From Wolbachia pipientis (GTDB taxonomy: Bacteria > Pseudomonadota > Alphaproteobacteria > Rickettsiales > Anaplasmataceae), in contig NZ_JAUCRB010000004.1 in NCBI RefSeq assembly GCF_030373985.1, positions 36,382 to 100,381 on the forward strand: a stretch of DNA of 64,000 nt, given 5' to 3'. The translations under genes were made by a program, and so were the position numbers. The notes under the pieces are model-generated. The model was given only the letters and a program-made list of their open reading frames with translations, was not told the DNA's origin and ran no database searches. Position 1 is the first letter of the stretch; every line of letters starts with the position of its first letter. This document shows, piece after piece, positions 38,898 to 48,051 of this stretch.

Positions 38898-40412
38898 TTA
38901 AAGTACCAACTTCTTCGGATCCACACACAACTCTATCAGAAGTTTTGTAACTGTGATTGCAGAGAACATCGAGCATAAAATTCCTATCGATAAAGTAACA
39001 GAAAAGCCTCTGATTGCTCCGCTGCCAATGGCAAACATTATTCCTGCAGCAATTAGAGTAGTGAGATTTGAATCCAGGATTGTCTTTATTGCGTTTTGAA
39101 ACCCTTCTTCAATAGCGCGAACTGTTCTTTTTCCTGATTTTATTTCCTCACGGATGCGTTCAAATATCAAAACATTTGCGTCTACTGACATACCAACAGT
39201 TAGTGCGATGCCGGCCATTCCAGGTAGAGTAAGGGTTGCTTCAAGTAGGGTAAGAATTAATAGTATAGAAATTACATTAAAAAGCAGTGCAACAGATGCT
39301 AATAAACCTAATTTGCCGTAAATAATTATTATAAATAAAGCTACGGCTACGATAGAGACTATCGCTGCCATTTCTCCTGCTTTTATTGACTCTTCCCCAA
39401 GGCTTGGACCAATATTTTTCTCTTCTATTATTTTAAGTGGTGCTGGCAGTGCTCCAGATTTGAGGAGTATTGCCAGCTCACTTGCTTGTTTCTCAGTGAA
39501 ATTACCACTAATCTCCCCCTCTCCGTTTAGAATTGGTTCGCGTATTGTTGGCATAGTTAAGACTGTGTTATCGAGAACAATTGCAAAGGGCTTTCCTACA
39601 TTTTCTTTAGTGATTTTCGCTAATCTTTTACTCGCTATGCTGTCAAATTTAAAATGTACTGTTGGTTTACCTAAGTGACCAAATCTAACTGATGAATTAA
39701 CCAGTGAATCACCACCTATTTCAGTCTTGCGGAATATTGGATAGGAATTGCCTAAAGAGTCCTTGAGTATGACGGTAGTTTCGTGATCTATATCCTGCAT
39801 CTTAGCTACGTTAATGTTTGCTAAATGGAAAGCTAGCTTAGCAGTTTTGCCAAGTAGAGATTTTATTTGTTCAGTGTCTTCTATTCCGGGTACTTGAACT
39901 AATATTTTGTTCTGTCCCTGTTTTTGCACGCTTACTTCTTTCGTGCCAAGCTTATCCAAGCGTCTCTGGACGTTATTTATTGAATCAGAAACTACTTCGT
40001 TGATTAGAGAATTTTTATAATGAGATTTATATGAAATGAAAATTGAGGCATCTTTTCTATTCAGCTCTAAGTTTGGGTTTATTTTATGAACTAATGTTGA
40101 AACTTTTTTATAATCATCGATATTATTTAAGGTTACAACCACTTGTTTATCGCTTTGTGCGCTCGGTTCAATGTTTTTTATTAGCAGACTTTCTTTTATT
40201 TCATCAGCTAACATACCCAATTTTTCTTTGAAGTAGGAATCTAAGTCTACATTAAGAAGCAAAGATGATCCACCTTTCAGGTCAAGCCCTAAGTTTATTC
40301 TCTTTTTTGAAACAAGAAGCTTATTATCTAAGAAATTTGGCAGTATTACGTATAAAGCAAATAAAAGGATGCACAGCACCGAAAAAGATTTGATTATAAG
40401 CCTATTGCGCAT
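38898..40412 (-). CDS. secD: protein translocase subunit SecD
   Basis: SecD works with SecF and SecYEG and uses the proton gradient to pull proteins through the inner membrane. The 504-residue protein has an N-terminal membrane helix, the periplasmic P1 domain beginning after GLDLKGGSSLLL, and six membrane helices at the end, with TLTLPGMAGIALTVGMSVDANVLIFERIREE in helices 4-5. The length fits the short alphaproteobacterial form. secF is not adjacent but at 57471-58352. Transcription probably continues into the symporter and pyrE. Confidence 0.94.
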   Translation of the reverse strand: MRNRLIIKSFSVLCILLFALYVILPNFLDNKLLVSKKRINLGLDLKGGSSLLLNVDLDSYFKEKLGMLADEIKESLLIKNIEPSAQSDKQVVVTLNNIDDYKKVSTLVHKINPNLELNRKDASIFISYKSHYKNSLINEVVSDSINNVQRRLDKLGTKEVSVQKQGQNKILVQVPGIEDTEQIKSLLGKTAKLAFHLANINVAKMQDIDHETTVILKDSLGNSYPIFRKTEIGGDSLVNSSVRFGHLGKPTVHFKFDSIASKRLAKITKENVGKPFAIVLDNTVLTMPTIREPILNGEGEISGNFTEKQASELAILLKSGALPAPLKIIEEKNIGPSLGEESIKAGEMAAIVSIVAVALFIIIIYGKLGLLASVALLFNVISILLILTLLEATLTLPGMAGIALTVGMSVDANVLIFERIREEIKSGKRTVRAIEEGFQNAIKTILDSNLTTLIAAGIMFAIGSGAIRGFSVTLSIGILCSMFSAITVTKLLIELCVDPKKLVL

Positions 40413-40486
40413 AAGTTGTAGGTTTAAAATTGTAGTAATTGATTGTAAACTAATTTTGTGCGCTATTTAAGTTAAAATTTAGATAC

Positions 40487-41365
40487 ATGCTAGTCAGAAT
40501 AGGCACCAGAGGAAGCAGCCTTGCGATTGCTCAAGCTTTAGAGACAAAACGAAAGTTGCTGGACTCCTTCCCTGGTTTATCTGTTGAGATCATTAAAATA
40601 AAAACTTCTGGTGACAAATATGCCAATGCAAATCTTGCTGGAATAGGAGGCAAAGGACTATTTCTCAAAGAAATTGAAACTGAATTGCTTGAGAATAATA
40701 TAGACATGGCAGTTCATTCGCTAAAGGATGTGCCTGCGTTTTTCTCAAAAGATTTGGTAATTCCTTGTGTTTTAGAGAGGTTAAGTCCATATGATACGTT
40801 TATTTCTAATAAATATAACAGCCTTGAGTCTTTGCCACAGCGGGCTACGATTGCAACTTCCTCAATAAGAAGAAAAGTCCAGCTGCTAAACTTCAGGTCA
40901 GATTTAAATATAATGCCGTTGCGTGGAAATGTGACAACTAGATTGCAAAATCATAGTTTTGATGGAATAATTCTAGCTGAAGCAGGGTTAATAAGGTTAA
41001 AAAAGCATCACTTAGTTACTGAAGTATTGTTACCAAAAATCATGCTAAGTGCAGTGGGGCAAGGGGCGATTTGCATTCAATGTCGAAAAAATGATGTAAA
41101 AATTATCGATCTTTTAGAGAAAATTAATAATATTAAGTCTTTTATAAGAGTTAAATCAGAGCGTAGTTTTATGAAGACAGTAAATGGTTCATGCTTTACG
41201 CCGCTTGCGGCTTTGGCAGAATATGTGAGTGAAAACATGCTACATCTTTGTTGTATGTTAGCAGACGGAAAAAATATATACTTTACTGAACGCACTTCGT
41301 TTGTAGAGAATGCAGAAAAAATGGGTATGGATGCAGGATTAGAATTAAAAGCAAAATGCTTATAA
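40487..41365 (+). CDS. hemC: porphobilinogen deaminase (hydroxymethylbilane synthase)
   Basis: HemC joins four porphobilinogen units into hydroxymethylbilane for heme synthesis. The 292 residues include the N-terminal IGTRGSSLAIAQA, KDVPA (substrate-binding), RRKVQL and the dipyrromethane-cofactor Cys in NGSCFTPLAA. It is slightly shorter than the E. coli enzyme (313). Its end overlaps murB by 10 bp, so translation is probably coupled. It is divergent from secD, with 74 bp between them. Confidence 0.94.
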   Translation: MLVRIGTRGSSLAIAQALETKRKLLDSFPGLSVEIIKIKTSGDKYANANLAGIGGKGLFLKEIETELLENNIDMAVHSLKDVPAFFSKDLVIPCVLERLSPYDTFISNKYNSLESLPQRATIATSSIRRKVQLLNFRSDLNIMPLRGNVTTRLQNHSFDGIILAEAGLIRLKKHHLVTEVLLPKIMLSAVGQGAICIQCRKNDVKIIDLLEKINNIKSFIRVKSERSFMKTVNGSCFTPLAALAEYVSENMLHLCCMLADGKNIYFTERTSFVENAEKMGMDAGLELKAKCL

Positions 41366-42243
41366 GCTTACCTAAAGTACGTGGAATCTATCGTTACAAT
41401 GTTTCAATGTCTAAAATAACATGGTTAAATGTTGGTGGACAAGCTGATGTATTGTTTAAGCCACGTGACATTGAGGATTTAATATGTTTAATTAAAAATA
41501 CTGAATTGCCAATTAGTGTTATCGGTGCAACTTCCAACATAATAGTACGAGATGGTGGCATTCGGGGAATAACAATAAAATTAGGTAAGGAGTTTGCATA
41601 CATTAGGTGTAAAGATAACAATTCTATTGTTGCAGGTGGTGCAGCGCTACTTAGCAATCTTGCTTACTTTGCAGGAGAGCAACAAATTAGTGGACTCGAG
41701 TTTCTAGTTGGAATTCCAGGGACAGTTGGTGGTGGAATTGAAATGAATGCAGGTGCATATGGTAGTGATATTGCAAGTATTGTACAATCCATAAAAGCAG
41801 TGAATCTAGAAGATGGAAATCTTTATGAATTCTCTAGCAAAGAAATAGGTTATGTTTACCGTGGGCATAATTTAAGCAGACGGTGGATTTTTGTTGAAGC
41901 TGAGTTTAAAGGGGTAGGTTCAGAGCATGGAATTATACTCAGTAAATTGAAGGAGGTTATTGATAAAAAAAATAAGAGCCAACCACTTAGAGGAAAAACT
42001 GCCGGATGCATATTCAAAAATCCAAAAGACTATCAAGCATGGAAACTGATTGATGAATCTGGTTGTCGAGGCTTAAATAGCGGTGGAGCTAAAATTTCTA
42101 AGAAACATTGTAATTTTTTACTCAATCACAATAATGCAACTGCATTTGACTTGGAAAATCTTGGCAACAAAATAAAAGATGTAGTGAAAGATAAGTTTAA
42201 CGTTGAACTTGAGTGGGAAGTAAGGGTCTTAGGTAGCTATTAG
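41356..42243 (+). CDS. murB: UDP-N-acetylenolpyruvoylglucosamine reductase
   Basis: MurB reduces UDP-GlcNAc-enolpyruvate to UDP-MurNAc with NADPH and FAD, an early lipid II step. The 295-residue protein has the FAD-binding region (WLNVGGQADVLFKP, then VIGATSNIIVRDGG), GIPGTVGGGIEMNAGAYG, and the catalytic Ser/Glu region near CIFKNP and LEWEVRVLG. It is of the shorter type. Wolbachia keeps lipid II synthesis although a classical wall has not been seen, so the gene is expected. It is coupled to hemC. Confidence 0.94.
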   Translation: MLISLPKVRGIYRYNVSMSKITWLNVGGQADVLFKPRDIEDLICLIKNTELPISVIGATSNIIVRDGGIRGITIKLGKEFAYIRCKDNNSIVAGGAALLSNLAYFAGEQQISGLEFLVGIPGTVGGGIEMNAGAYGSDIASIVQSIKAVNLEDGNLYEFSSKEIGYVYRGHNLSRRWIFVEAEFKGVGSEHGIILSKLKEVIDKKNKSQPLRGKTAGCIFKNPKDYQAWKLIDESGCRGLNSGGAKISKKHCNFLLNHNNATAFDLENLGNKIKDVVKDKFNVELEWEVRVLGSY

Positions 42244-42515
42244 ACAATTTCGATAGCTGCTGATATGTAAATTTACTCTTGCCTTTCTTATATTGACATT
42301 TTTGCTGCCGCTATTTTTTTGTTCATACCCTGATTTGGGTTGAAGCTTAATTAATAGACTAGTAAAAAGACATATACAAATATTTAAAAACTTGAGTCTT
42401 GCTTGTGTTAATCAAGTATGCAGTCACCGTTCATTACAAAGTTAGTAAAGATTCTGGTTTACTTAAAGTTCGTTAATTGCTATTTTTTAAAACACAGTGT
42501 TTACTATAGTACCAT

Positions 42516-43151
42516 ATGCTTAGGGTTTTTTCTAAAGTCTTATTTATATTAATGTTTTTGGTTTTTAGCTTCTTTATTGTGCATAATGCTGAAGCTAAGT
42601 CTAAAGTAAAGCTTAGTAAGAAATATAAACCTCCAGGTAATCCTGGCGGTGCTAGCTTTCATGAAGATGAGGATTTTGCTGAGTCGTATAAGCTATATGA
42701 GAAGCGTAGGGAACTTCTAAAGAAAAAAAAGCTGCAAGGTCGGGCTAATGCTAACATAAACAGAGAAAGTCTGGCTAAAAAATTAAAGGAAAAAAAAATT
42801 GCCGTCCTTAATAAGGAACCAAGCGGCGTAGAAGCTTGTATAATTGACGATGAAAAGGACGCTATGGTGAATCGGCATGGCATCAATATTGCACGTTTGA
42901 AAGGAGCTGTATTCATAGATCATGAACCAATTTCTGAATATAAAGGTGAGCAATGCAAAGGTAAACGACAAGCAGGAAAAAGGGTTACTGCAACACGAGA
43001 GAAAAAAATTTCTCCTATAAATGTTACTATAAAAGACACTCCATCAAAAAGGACGTGCTCACGTGATTCCATTGCTGATCTAAGCAACGTAACACAGTAT
43101 AGTTCAAATAGTTCAGATTCATTTGGAAGTGTGGCTGATACAGCAGAATAG
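42516..43151 (+). CDS. secreted protein of unknown function
   Basis: This is a 211-residue protein with a good signal peptide (residues 1-27, [18 protein letters not shown], then HNAEA). The mature part is very basic and hydrophilic, with a helical [12 protein letters not shown] stretch near 65-80 and a Ser-rich end ([16 protein letters not shown]). Two or three cysteines are present (in [12 protein letters not shown] and RTCSRD), so a disulfide is possible after export. I do not recognise a family. It follows murB by 272 bp in which I see no gene, and ends 19 bp before the ispG start. It could be an exported effector or an envelope protein. That is only a guess. Confidence 0.7.
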   Translation: MLRVFSKVLFILMFLVFSFFIVHNAEAKSKVKLSKKYKPPGNPGGASFHEDEDFAESYKLYEKRRELLKKKKLQGRANANINRESLAKKLKEKKIAVLNKEPSGVEACIIDDEKDAMVNRHGINIARLKGAVFIDHEPISEYKGEQCKGKRQAGKRVTATREKKISPINVTIKDTPSKRTCSRDSIADLSNVTQYSSNSSDSFGSVADTAE

Positions 43152-43170
43152 GTTAGAGCTATTTAATGAC

Positions 43171-44460
43171 ATGCTGAATAAAGATCTGGCAGATTGTGAA
43201 TTAAATGACAAATTGTATGAATTATTGCCTGCTGCTCGACATAAAACTCATGTTGTAAAAGTTGGACAAATAAAGATAGGAGGAACTAATCCTATAGTTG
43301 TGCAATCTATGGCACTTGGTGTACATATAGATTCTGACAACATAAAAAGCAGTGCTAAGCAATACGCAAAAGAAATAATAGAACTGGCACATGCAGGTTC
43401 AGAGCTGGTGCGAATTGCTTTGAATTCAGAAGAAGTGACAAAAGCGATACCTTATATAATAGAGGAGATAAATAAAGAGGGCAGTGACGGCAAGATGTTG
43501 ATAGGCTGTGGGCAATATGAGCTAGATAGGCTAGTTCAGGATTATCCAGACAACATCAAAATGCTGGGTAAAATTAGGGTGAATCCAGGTAATATAGGTT
43601 TTGGCAGCAAACGTGATGAGAAATTTGAAAGAGTTATAGAGTATGCAATAAAGCACAACCTTCCTATCAGAATTGGAGTAAATTGGGGCAGCCTTGACAA
43701 ATATCTGCTGCAAAAGCTGATGGATAAAAATTCTTTGTCTAGTAATCCAAAATCTTCTGATGTTATATTGCACGAGGCACTTGTAATGTCTGCTCTTAGC
43801 AGTGCAAAAAAAGCTGAGGAAATTGGTCTCAGTTCAAACAAAATGGTTATTTCTTGTAAAGTGAGCAGGGTGCAAGATTTAATTTCAGTTTACACGGCGC
43901 TTGCAAGATCTTCTAATTATGCTTTGCACTTGGGTTTAACAGAAGCTGGTATGGGCAATAAAGGCGTAATAAATACCACAGCAGGGCTTACTTACTTATT
44001 ACAAAATGGCATTGGAGATACGATACGTGCTTCTTTAACTCAGCGCCCTGGTGAATCACGAATTAATGAGGTAACAGTGTGTCAAGAGGTATTACAATCT
44101 ATAGGCTTGCGCCACTTTAATCCTCAAGTTAATTCATGTCCCGGATGTGGGCGCACGCACAGTGATCGTTTTCGTATATTGACTGAAGAAGTAAATGATT
44201 ATATAAAAACTCGCATGCCAACATGGAAGAAAAAAAATCCAGGTGTAGAGCATATGAATATTGCTGTTATGGGATGCATCGTGAACGGTCCTGGAGAAAG
44301 TAAACACGCAAATTTGGGAATCAGCTTACCTGGATATGGAGAAAAGCCAGTTTCAGCTATCTATAAAGACGGCAAGTACTTCAGGACTTTACAAGGTAAT
44401 AATATTTTTGAAGAGTTTAAAACAATTATTGATGATTATGTGAGTGAGCATTACACATAA
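43171..44460 (+). CDS. ispG: 4-hydroxy-3-methylbut-2-enyl-diphosphate synthase
   Basis: IspG (GcpE) is the iron-sulfur enzyme that turns ME-cPP into HMBPP, the sixth enzyme of the MEP isoprenoid route. From ATG 43171 it has 429 residues. Features are [18 protein letters not shown], the [4Fe-4S] cysteines in [11 protein letters not shown] and GCIVNGPGE, and an insertion-bearing central part typical of the bacterial enzyme. The frame is open up to 43123 (a TTG start), but that would run into the preceding gene by 29 bp, so the ATG is preferred. Confidence 0.93.
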   Translation: MLNKDLADCELNDKLYELLPAARHKTHVVKVGQIKIGGTNPIVVQSMALGVHIDSDNIKSSAKQYAKEIIELAHAGSELVRIALNSEEVTKAIPYIIEEINKEGSDGKMLIGCGQYELDRLVQDYPDNIKMLGKIRVNPGNIGFGSKRDEKFERVIEYAIKHNLPIRIGVNWGSLDKYLLQKLMDKNSLSSNPKSSDVILHEALVMSALSSAKKAEEIGLSSNKMVISCKVSRVQDLISVYTALARSSNYALHLGLTEAGMGNKGVINTTAGLTYLLQNGIGDTIRASLTQRPGESRINEVTVCQEVLQSIGLRHFNPQVNSCPGCGRTHSDRFRILTEEVNDYIKTRMPTWKKKNPGVEHMNIAVMGCIVNGPGESKHANLGISLPGYGEKPVSAIYKDGKYFRTLQGNNIFEEFKTIIDDYVSEHYT

Positions 44461-44544
44461 GTAGGCTTCTTACATAACCTAAACTAAGCAGAAAAAGGCA
44501 ATTTGCTATCTATTAAAATATTGTTTTTTGTAATGCTGCGTACC

Positions 44545-44844
44545 CTTAAATTGCGACTAGTCTAAATATTTAAGAAATTTACCAGGTAGAAAAAGGCAAA
44601 AGAAGCTCCGTTAGCTAGTTATTTACTACCTATTTTATAGTTTGATTTTTTGATGTTTTTACAAGCTTAACAGGCGCGATTCACAACACTAGCTGATAAT
44701 GTAGACAACGATGTAAAAGAAACATGATGCACCAAATACGGTAAATTTTTTGTCGTTTAACCTGCACAGACTTAAGATAAATAAATACCCTAAATCTCAG
44801 GATAAGGGAGCTAGTGAGATTTGTCAAGTAAGTTTTTCGTTTCT
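44545..44844 (+). repeat. dispersed intergenic repeat family, copy C
   Basis: It starts CTTAAATTGCGACTAGTC and ends near TTGTCAAGTAAGTTTTTCG, both shared with copies A and B. Its interior matches copy E better, with CTCCGTTAGCTAG and the block TTTAACCTGCACAGACTTAAG. The family therefore has at least two interior types between common ends. No gene lies in the 435 bp between ispG and dnaG. Confidence 0.7.
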
Positions 44845-44895
44845 ACTTGGATGACACCTTTTACTATTTAACATCATATAATATAACTGTAGCAA

Positions 44896-46656
44896 TTACT
44901 TTTGAATAAACTCCATTTGCATTTCCTGTATACTACTTTCTATTTGCTTTATTTGTTCTATCAGCCTTTCCTCTAAGTCAAAATTACCGCTCAGTCTTGC
45001 TTTGGTTTTTTCTTCTTGTAGTGAGTTTAATTCTTTTAGTAACATTATGTTATTCCATACAATTTTTGCAGATTTTCTCTCGTTTAATTGGCTATTTAGT
45101 ACACTAGTTTTTTCACATATAAACTTTATGGATTGACTAACTTTAAATCGCTCTAACTCTAGTAAGAGTACCCTTTTATCGAGTTTACTTCCATTATTTG
45201 TCACATCAATTATACGCTGTTGTAAGCTTTTCATCTCTGCGTTAGAAAATTCAAAATGGGAAAATTGCTCAAAAAATACAGGATGGTGTAAGATTTCAGG
45301 GAATTCTATTGCTATACGTAAAATTATGGCCTGATTCTGCTCTGCTTCAATTAGCTCTGGAGATTTGTTGTGAAGATATTCACCTTTTGTTGCTCTAATT
45401 TTACTGTTAAAAACCTGCTTTTTGAGGCTTCTTCTTAATTCACTTACCTTATTGTAAAAATAATCTCTGTAATACCTTCTAATACTGCTGTTACTGATAG
45501 CGTTGACATATTTCATAAACTTGTGCTCAAGAACTGAATATTTTTCTGGAGCGAGTTTTTCGTAGTTTTGTAGACTACTATTGACTATGTGATGCCATAA
45601 ATATGAAGAATGGAGTTCTGTTAAGTTGTCAAGCATAACTAATACGTCTTTTTTATTATATTCCAGTTCATTACATATATCGTGTGGGTCTTTATCACTC
45701 GGCAGAGTGACAAACTTCAACATGTATCCAGGCTCTAATATTGTTAGAGCGAATTCCGCAACTCGGGTAGCAGCCCGATGTCCGGCACTATCGCCATCCA
45801 TACAGATGGAGATTTCTTTAGCAAATCTCCATAGATTTTTTATCTGTTCTGCAGAAATTGCGGTACCAAGCGGAGCAACTGTATTGCTAACTCCTGCTTG
45901 ATGTAATGCTATCACATCCATATATCCTTCAACAACAAATACATGCTGTTTTTTGCGTATTTCCCTCAGAGCAAAGTTTAATCCATATAAGTTTTCTCTT
46001 TTCTTAAATAGCTGATTCTCTGGACTGTTTAAATATTTTGGCTGTTGCTCAGGACTCAGCGCACGTCCGCCAAAACCAATAACCTTTCCCGCAATGTTAT
46101 ATATAGGAAATATCAGCCGATCATAAAAATAACCGCGGAGATTTATGTTGATTAATCCAATATCAATCAAAGTTTTGTCTTCAATACCTGAGGAATTTAA
46201 GTATTCTTTCAAACCAGAGTTTGGTGCGTAGCCTATCTTAAATTTATCTATAATTTCAGGCGAAATCTTGCGCTGCTTTAAATAAGCTATAACACCCTGA
46301 TTTTTCTGTGCGAACCAACTTGCAGCTAAACTCAATGTTGAAAACAGTTTATCGCTTTCTCTAGCAGCGCTGAGGTTTTTGGGCAACTCAACACCTGTAG
46401 CTGATGCTAGCTTTTCCAGTGCTTCTTTAAAGCTTAAGCCCTCAGTCTGTGAAATAAACTCAAACACATCACCATGAGCTGAGCAACCAAAACAGTAATA
46501 TAACCCCTTGGTATTGCTCACCGAAAAAGATGGAGTTTTTTCATTATGAAACGGGCAGAGCCCAACAAAACTATCTCCTCTTTTTATTAGCCTGACTTTC
46601 TTACCTACTATGTCGGATAATGACAGTCTTGATTTTATAATATCTATGTAATCCAT
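44896..46656 (-). CDS. dnaG: DNA primase
   Basis: DnaG makes RNA primers at the replication fork. The 586-residue protein has the CHC2 zinc ribbon (C34, H37, C55, C58), the catalytic core with FGGRALSPEQQPKYLNSPE, the TOPRIM motif VFVVEGYMDVIAL and the CMDGDSAGHRAA acidic site. A C-terminal helical DnaB-binding domain follows, ending in a charged coiled coil. The length is normal. Its partner DnaB is at 50342-51793. It is divergent from the rpiB-ubiG gene and not in the rpsU-dnaG-rpoD order. Confidence 0.95.
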   Translation of the reverse strand: MDYIDIIKSRLSLSDIVGKKVRLIKRGDSFVGLCPFHNEKTPSFSVSNTKGLYYCFGCSAHGDVFEFISQTEGLSFKEALEKLASATGVELPKNLSAARESDKLFSTLSLAASWFAQKNQGVIAYLKQRKISPEIIDKFKIGYAPNSGLKEYLNSSGIEDKTLIDIGLININLRGYFYDRLIFPIYNIAGKVIGFGGRALSPEQQPKYLNSPENQLFKKRENLYGLNFALREIRKKQHVFVVEGYMDVIALHQAGVSNTVAPLGTAISAEQIKNLWRFAKEISICMDGDSAGHRAATRVAEFALTILEPGYMLKFVTLPSDKDPHDICNELEYNKKDVLVMLDNLTELHSSYLWHHIVNSSLQNYEKLAPEKYSVLEHKFMKYVNAISNSSIRRYYRDYFYNKVSELRRSLKKQVFNSKIRATKGEYLHNKSPELIEAEQNQAIILRIAIEFPEILHHPVFFEQFSHFEFSNAEMKSLQQRIIDVTNNGSKLDKRVLLLELERFKVSQSIKFICEKTSVLNSQLNERKSAKIVWNNIMLLKELNSLQEEKTKARLSGNFDLEERLIEQIKQIESSIQEMQMEFIQK

Positions 46657-46822
46657 TTTATCGAATTAGTAGCAGAATAAAAATTATATAGAGTTTATGT
46701 GCATCTGACTCGAAATTTATTTCAAGCTTCAAGTCTCTCGAAAGACTAGGAGGGCTTGACAGATAGATCAAAATAAATTACCCATATAAATATCCTTAAG
46801 TTATGTAAGGTCAAGTTTTTGT

Positions 46823-47998
46823 ATGTCAGATGTAGTATCGATTGCCTCAGATCATGCCGGTTATGAATTAAAATCAGAAATAAAACCTTATCTGGAAACC
46901 CTAGGTTATAAAGTGGTAGACCAAGGCTGCGCTGCTGAGCAAAAGTGTGTAGATTACCCAGACTATGCTGTCAAAGTTGTAGAAGATATAACAAACAAAA
47001 AAGCAAATTATGGGATATTAATTTGTGGTACAGGTCTGGGTATGAGTACTGTAGCAAATCGCTTTGAAGGAATCCATGCTGTTTTATGCAATAATGTTGA
47101 AATTACAAAATTAGCTCGCGAGCATGGTAACGCGAATGTACTGTGCCTTGGTGCAAGGTTTACTGCTAATGAATTAGCGAAAGATATAGTTAAACAATTC
47201 CTAGAAACAGAATTTTCAAAAGAAAGTAGACATAAAAAACGCCTTGATAAACTTTGCAATATAACCTCTTCTAGTAAGAAAAAAAGCACACAAACTTATA
47301 ACGAAGATGAAGTATCAAAACTTGCTAGAATGGTAGGCGAATGGTGGGATGAGAATGGCAAATTCAAACCATTGCACATGATGAATCCTATTAGAACATC
47401 CTACATTATCGAGAAAATAAAAGAATTGAAGAAGAGTGATTTAAAAGAATTATCACTTCTTGATGTTGGATGCGGTGGTGGCATTTTGTCAGAGTCAATG
47501 GCGCGCGTTGGCATTAACGTTGCAGGAATAGATGTATGTAAGGAAAACATAAAAGTAGCACAGTCACATGCGAAAAAGGTAGGGCTAAACATAGAATATA
47601 AACACATCGGTGTTGAAGAGCTGAGCAATGACAAAAAATACGATGTAGTTTTACTGATAGAAGTAGTTGAGCATGTGGACAATTTAGAGCTTTTCATGAA
47701 AAAAGCGATAGAACTACTAAAACCAGAAGGGCTAATCTTTATATCCACAATCAATAGAACTATTAAATCTTTCTGTCTTGCAATAATTGGTGCGGAGTAT
47801 GTATTAAACTGGTTGCCGAAAGGTACGCATAACTGGAATAGATTTCTCAAACCGTCAGAAATTGCGAATCACCTAAGAGAAAATAATGTCACACTACAAA
47901 ATATGGCTGGTATGGAGTATAACGTAATAAAGCGTGAGTGGAATTTAACTCAAAGTGTAGATGTTAATTATATACTTTGTGGCTCAATGAACAGTTAG
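46823..47998 (+). CDS. rpiB-ubiG: fusion of ribose-5-phosphate isomerase B and UbiG methyltransferase
   Basis: One uninterrupted frame of 391 residues carries two enzymes. Residues 1-~145 are RpiB: SDHAGYELK (substrate His), active-site Cys in ILICGTGLGMS, and ANVLCLGARF. After a Ser/Lys-rich linker (about 149-160), residues ~161-391 are UbiG, the O-methyltransferase of ubiquinone synthesis: SAM loop LLDVGCGGGILSES, then FISTINRT and LPKGTHNW. The two reactions, pentose phosphate and quinone synthesis, are unrelated. The motifs of both are intact, so a bifunctional protein is likely. A possible -35 TTGACA lies at 46756 upstream. Confidence 0.9.
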   Translation: MSDVVSIASDHAGYELKSEIKPYLETLGYKVVDQGCAAEQKCVDYPDYAVKVVEDITNKKANYGILICGTGLGMSTVANRFEGIHAVLCNNVEITKLAREHGNANVLCLGARFTANELAKDIVKQFLETEFSKESRHKKRLDKLCNITSSSKKKSTQTYNEDEVSKLARMVGEWWDENGKFKPLHMMNPIRTSYIIEKIKELKKSDLKELSLLDVGCGGGILSESMARVGINVAGIDVCKENIKVAQSHAKKVGLNIEYKHIGVEELSNDKKYDVVLLIEVVEHVDNLELFMKKAIELLKPEGLIFISTINRTIKSFCLAIIGAEYVLNWLPKGTHNWNRFLKPSEIANHLRENNVTLQNMAGMEYNVIKREWNLTQSVDVNYILCGSMNS

Positions 47999-48051
47999 TC
48001 TCTTGATTTTTACCACTAGTGCAGGTACGATAGAGCCTTTAGCACCGTATA

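Noticed and set aside
47401..47850. 149-residue minus-strand frame inside the ubiG part
   Set aside because: Antisense shadow of conserved methyltransferase codons; Ser/Phe-rich without domain signs.
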